DNA of 64,000 nucleotides from Armatimonadota bacterium (lineage in GTDB: Bacteria; Armatimonadota; Zipacnadia; Zipacnadales; JABUFB01). Both the position numbers and the translations under genes were made by a program. The notes under the pieces are model-generated. The model ran no database searches. It worked only from the letters and a program-made list of their open reading frames with translations, and was not told the origin of the DNA. The stretch spans positions 1 through 64,000 of the forward strand of contig JABUFB010000007.1 in the NCBI GenBank assembly GCA_013314775.1. The letters run 5' to 3'. This document shows positions 62,871 to 64,000 of the stretch, one piece after another. Each line of letters begins with the position of its first letter. The first letter of the stretch is position 1.

Positions 62871-64000
62871 CTACCCGTTCCCCGGAACCGCCGGGCGATA
62901 GCTCCATGCCTGGCGTTTCCAGATCTCCCACAGCGGCTCCATGCTCAGGCCCGGTGCACGGTTGCTGGAACTGAATCGCCGGTCGAGGATGGCGGGCTCA
63001 TCCGCACAGAGGGGCAGGTCCGGCGCGCCCTGCACCGTAATCTGCAGGGGCATCTCGCCCCGCACCGATTCCCTCACGAACCGGGCGAGTACCTGGAACC
63101 AGGCGCCTGTGCCCACATCCTGCATACTGGCCCGCAGCGCCCCGGGAACGCGCCGGTCATCCATCATGATCGAATAAGCCGCCAGCGCCCCCGCGAAAAC
63201 ATTCTCGCGGGTGAGCGTCACCGGTTCCACATTGGGCAGGATCGGTTCTGTGGGGCCCAGAAGACGCTGGATGGGGATCTGCTCCGGCCAGCGGCCCTGG
63301 CGCCAGCAGAACTCGCAGGCGAAGGTGAGCATGCCCAAGACATCCGCGCAGGAGAAGCTGGTCCCGTAGTCCACGAGGTAGTTCAGCCGGTCCTGCATTC
63401 TCCCCGCGAGGCTCACCAGCTGGTCCATCGTCACCCACTTGCCGGATGGCTCGTGATCTCGGTCGCACAGGGCCGAATACGTCGTCAGGTTCACGTCGGC
63501 CCGGGACTTGAGCCAACGGATCTGCCTGCGAAGGAAGTCAAAGGCCGCCTCGCTGTCCTCATCTGAACGCGGCTGGGCGGGGCGGATGTTGGCCGGGCGG
63601 GGATAGGGGCCGGGCGCACCATGGCGGAAGAGCATGGCGTACTCATACAGGCTGCCCCAATCGGAGTTCACCCAGCACGTCGGGTGGCCGACGATGGTGA
63701 TGAAAGACTGGGTCTCAGCCATGCGGTCGAATTGCATCTGGAACTTCGCAAGCTCCGCATCAACATCCATGGGGGCCTTCGTGGCCGCGCGATTTGTGGG
63801 GTCCAGCCGCTGGTCCCAGGCGGGCTGAGAGCTGAGCGTGCAGTTGGAACGCCCCCAACTCAGCCAGTTCATGACCCACCCCCTGGGGCCGCCGGCATTG
63901 CACCGGACCCCCGCCAGTTTGAGCGCATACGCCATTTGTGGGCACCATTGCGCTTGATGCACGCACCAGGCCACGGGGAACTGCCCGGTTATCTCGGCCA
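62871..64000 (-). CDS. Partial gene: polysaccharide deacetylase-like or unknown protein, 5' end off the window
   Basis: The frame is open from the stop at 62871 to the right edge (codons continue upstream of GTG 63974 as AEITGQFPVAW), so the N-terminal part is missing. Visible segments include FITIVGHPTCWVNSDWG (a possible polysaccharide deacetylase-like H-x-T/C strand), LYEYAMLFRHG and a C-terminal PVTLTRENVFAGALAAYS and MPLQITVQGAPDLP. The family cannot be assigned firmly. It is convergent with the HEPN gene (25 bp). Confidence 0.7.
   Translation of the reverse strand, partial: AEITGQFPVAWCVHQAQWCPQMAYALKLAGVRCNAGGPRGWVMNWLSWGRSNCTLSSQPAWDQRLDPTNRAATKAPMDVDAELAKFQMQFDRMAETQSFITIVGHPTCWVNSDWGSLYEYAMLFRHGAPGPYPRPANIRPAQPRSDEDSEAAFDFLRRQIRWLKSRADVNLTTYSALCDRDHEPSGKWVTMDQLVSLAGRMQDRLNYLVDYGTSFSCADVLGMLTFACEFCWRQGRWPEQIPIQRLLGPTEPILPNVEPVTLTRENVFAGALAAYSIMMDDRRVPGALRASMQDVGTGAWFQVLARFVRESVRGEMPLQITVQGAPDLPLCADEPAILDRRFSSSNRAPGLSMEPLWEIWKRQAWSYRPAVPGNG

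Overview
This is a 64 kb stretch of a high-GC bacterial chromosome. Most genes have a clear GGAGG-type ribosome binding site, and many encode Sec-type signal peptides. The content is dominated by secreted glycoside hydrolase-like proteins, sugar-handling enzymes, UroD-fold proteins outside haem synthesis, DegT-type aminotransferases and major-facilitator transporters. No phage, insertion sequence, CRISPR array, rRNA or tRNA was seen. This profile fits an uncultured polysaccharide-degrading lineage such as Armatimonadota, Planctomycetota, Lentisphaerota or Hydrogenedentota. The phylum cannot be fixed from the sequence alone, and no marker gene is present.

Layout. 0-1.2 kb: the tail of an upstream gene and a UroD-like gene with a doubtful 5' end. 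12.6-1.2 kb, minus strand: a closely spaced run of a Gfo/Idh/MocA oxidoreductase, a very large secreted hydrolase, an Lhr-type helicase and a lipoprotein-like glycoside hydrolase. 12.9-16.8 kb, plus: an exported protein carrying a nucleotidyltransferase signature, followed by an exported repeat protein. 20.5-16.8 kb, minus: a giant sensor/second-messenger-like protein (PHP, Cache, PAS, CBS, DUF294). 22.5-20.7 kb, minus: a YjcH/ActP-type acetate symporter pair with a strong terminator. 22.8-24.0 kb: an MFS transporter. 26.1-24.1 kb, minus: a GHL6/beta-galactosidase-like enzyme. 26.3-31.3 kb, plus: a creatinase-like protein, a polysaccharide deacetylase, an ASRT-like beta-sandwich protein and a GH20/GH67-like hydrolase. 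32.4-36.1 kb, plus: a tightly coupled aminotransferase, UroD-like and FucI-like operon. 38.7-36.2 kb, minus: a glucuronoyl esterase-like protein and a GHL10 hydrolase. 38.8-45.2 kb, plus: a PA14/beta-propeller protein and a 1482-residue hydrolase, ended by a hairpin terminator.

58.4-45.3 kb, minus, is the most unusual part. A strong sigma70-type promoter and a leader of about 265 nt precede seven exported proteins whose genes are nearly all overlapping or a few bases apart. Six of them (400-755 residues) share recurring sequence motifs and appear to be diverged paralogues of a family I do not recognise. The seventh is a zincin-like metalloprotease. I regard this as the best candidate for an undescribed system: an exported multi-subunit assembly with its own protease. 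Its function is not evident from the sequence.

58.4-64 kb: an AAC(3)-family acetyltransferase, an organophosphate-antiporter-like MFS protein, a second DegT aminotransferase, an MNT/HEPN toxin-antitoxin pair and a partial gene running off the right edge. Overall, the flanking genes look like a patchwork of extracellular glycan breakdown (including uronate-containing glycans), uptake and intracellular sugar conversion.
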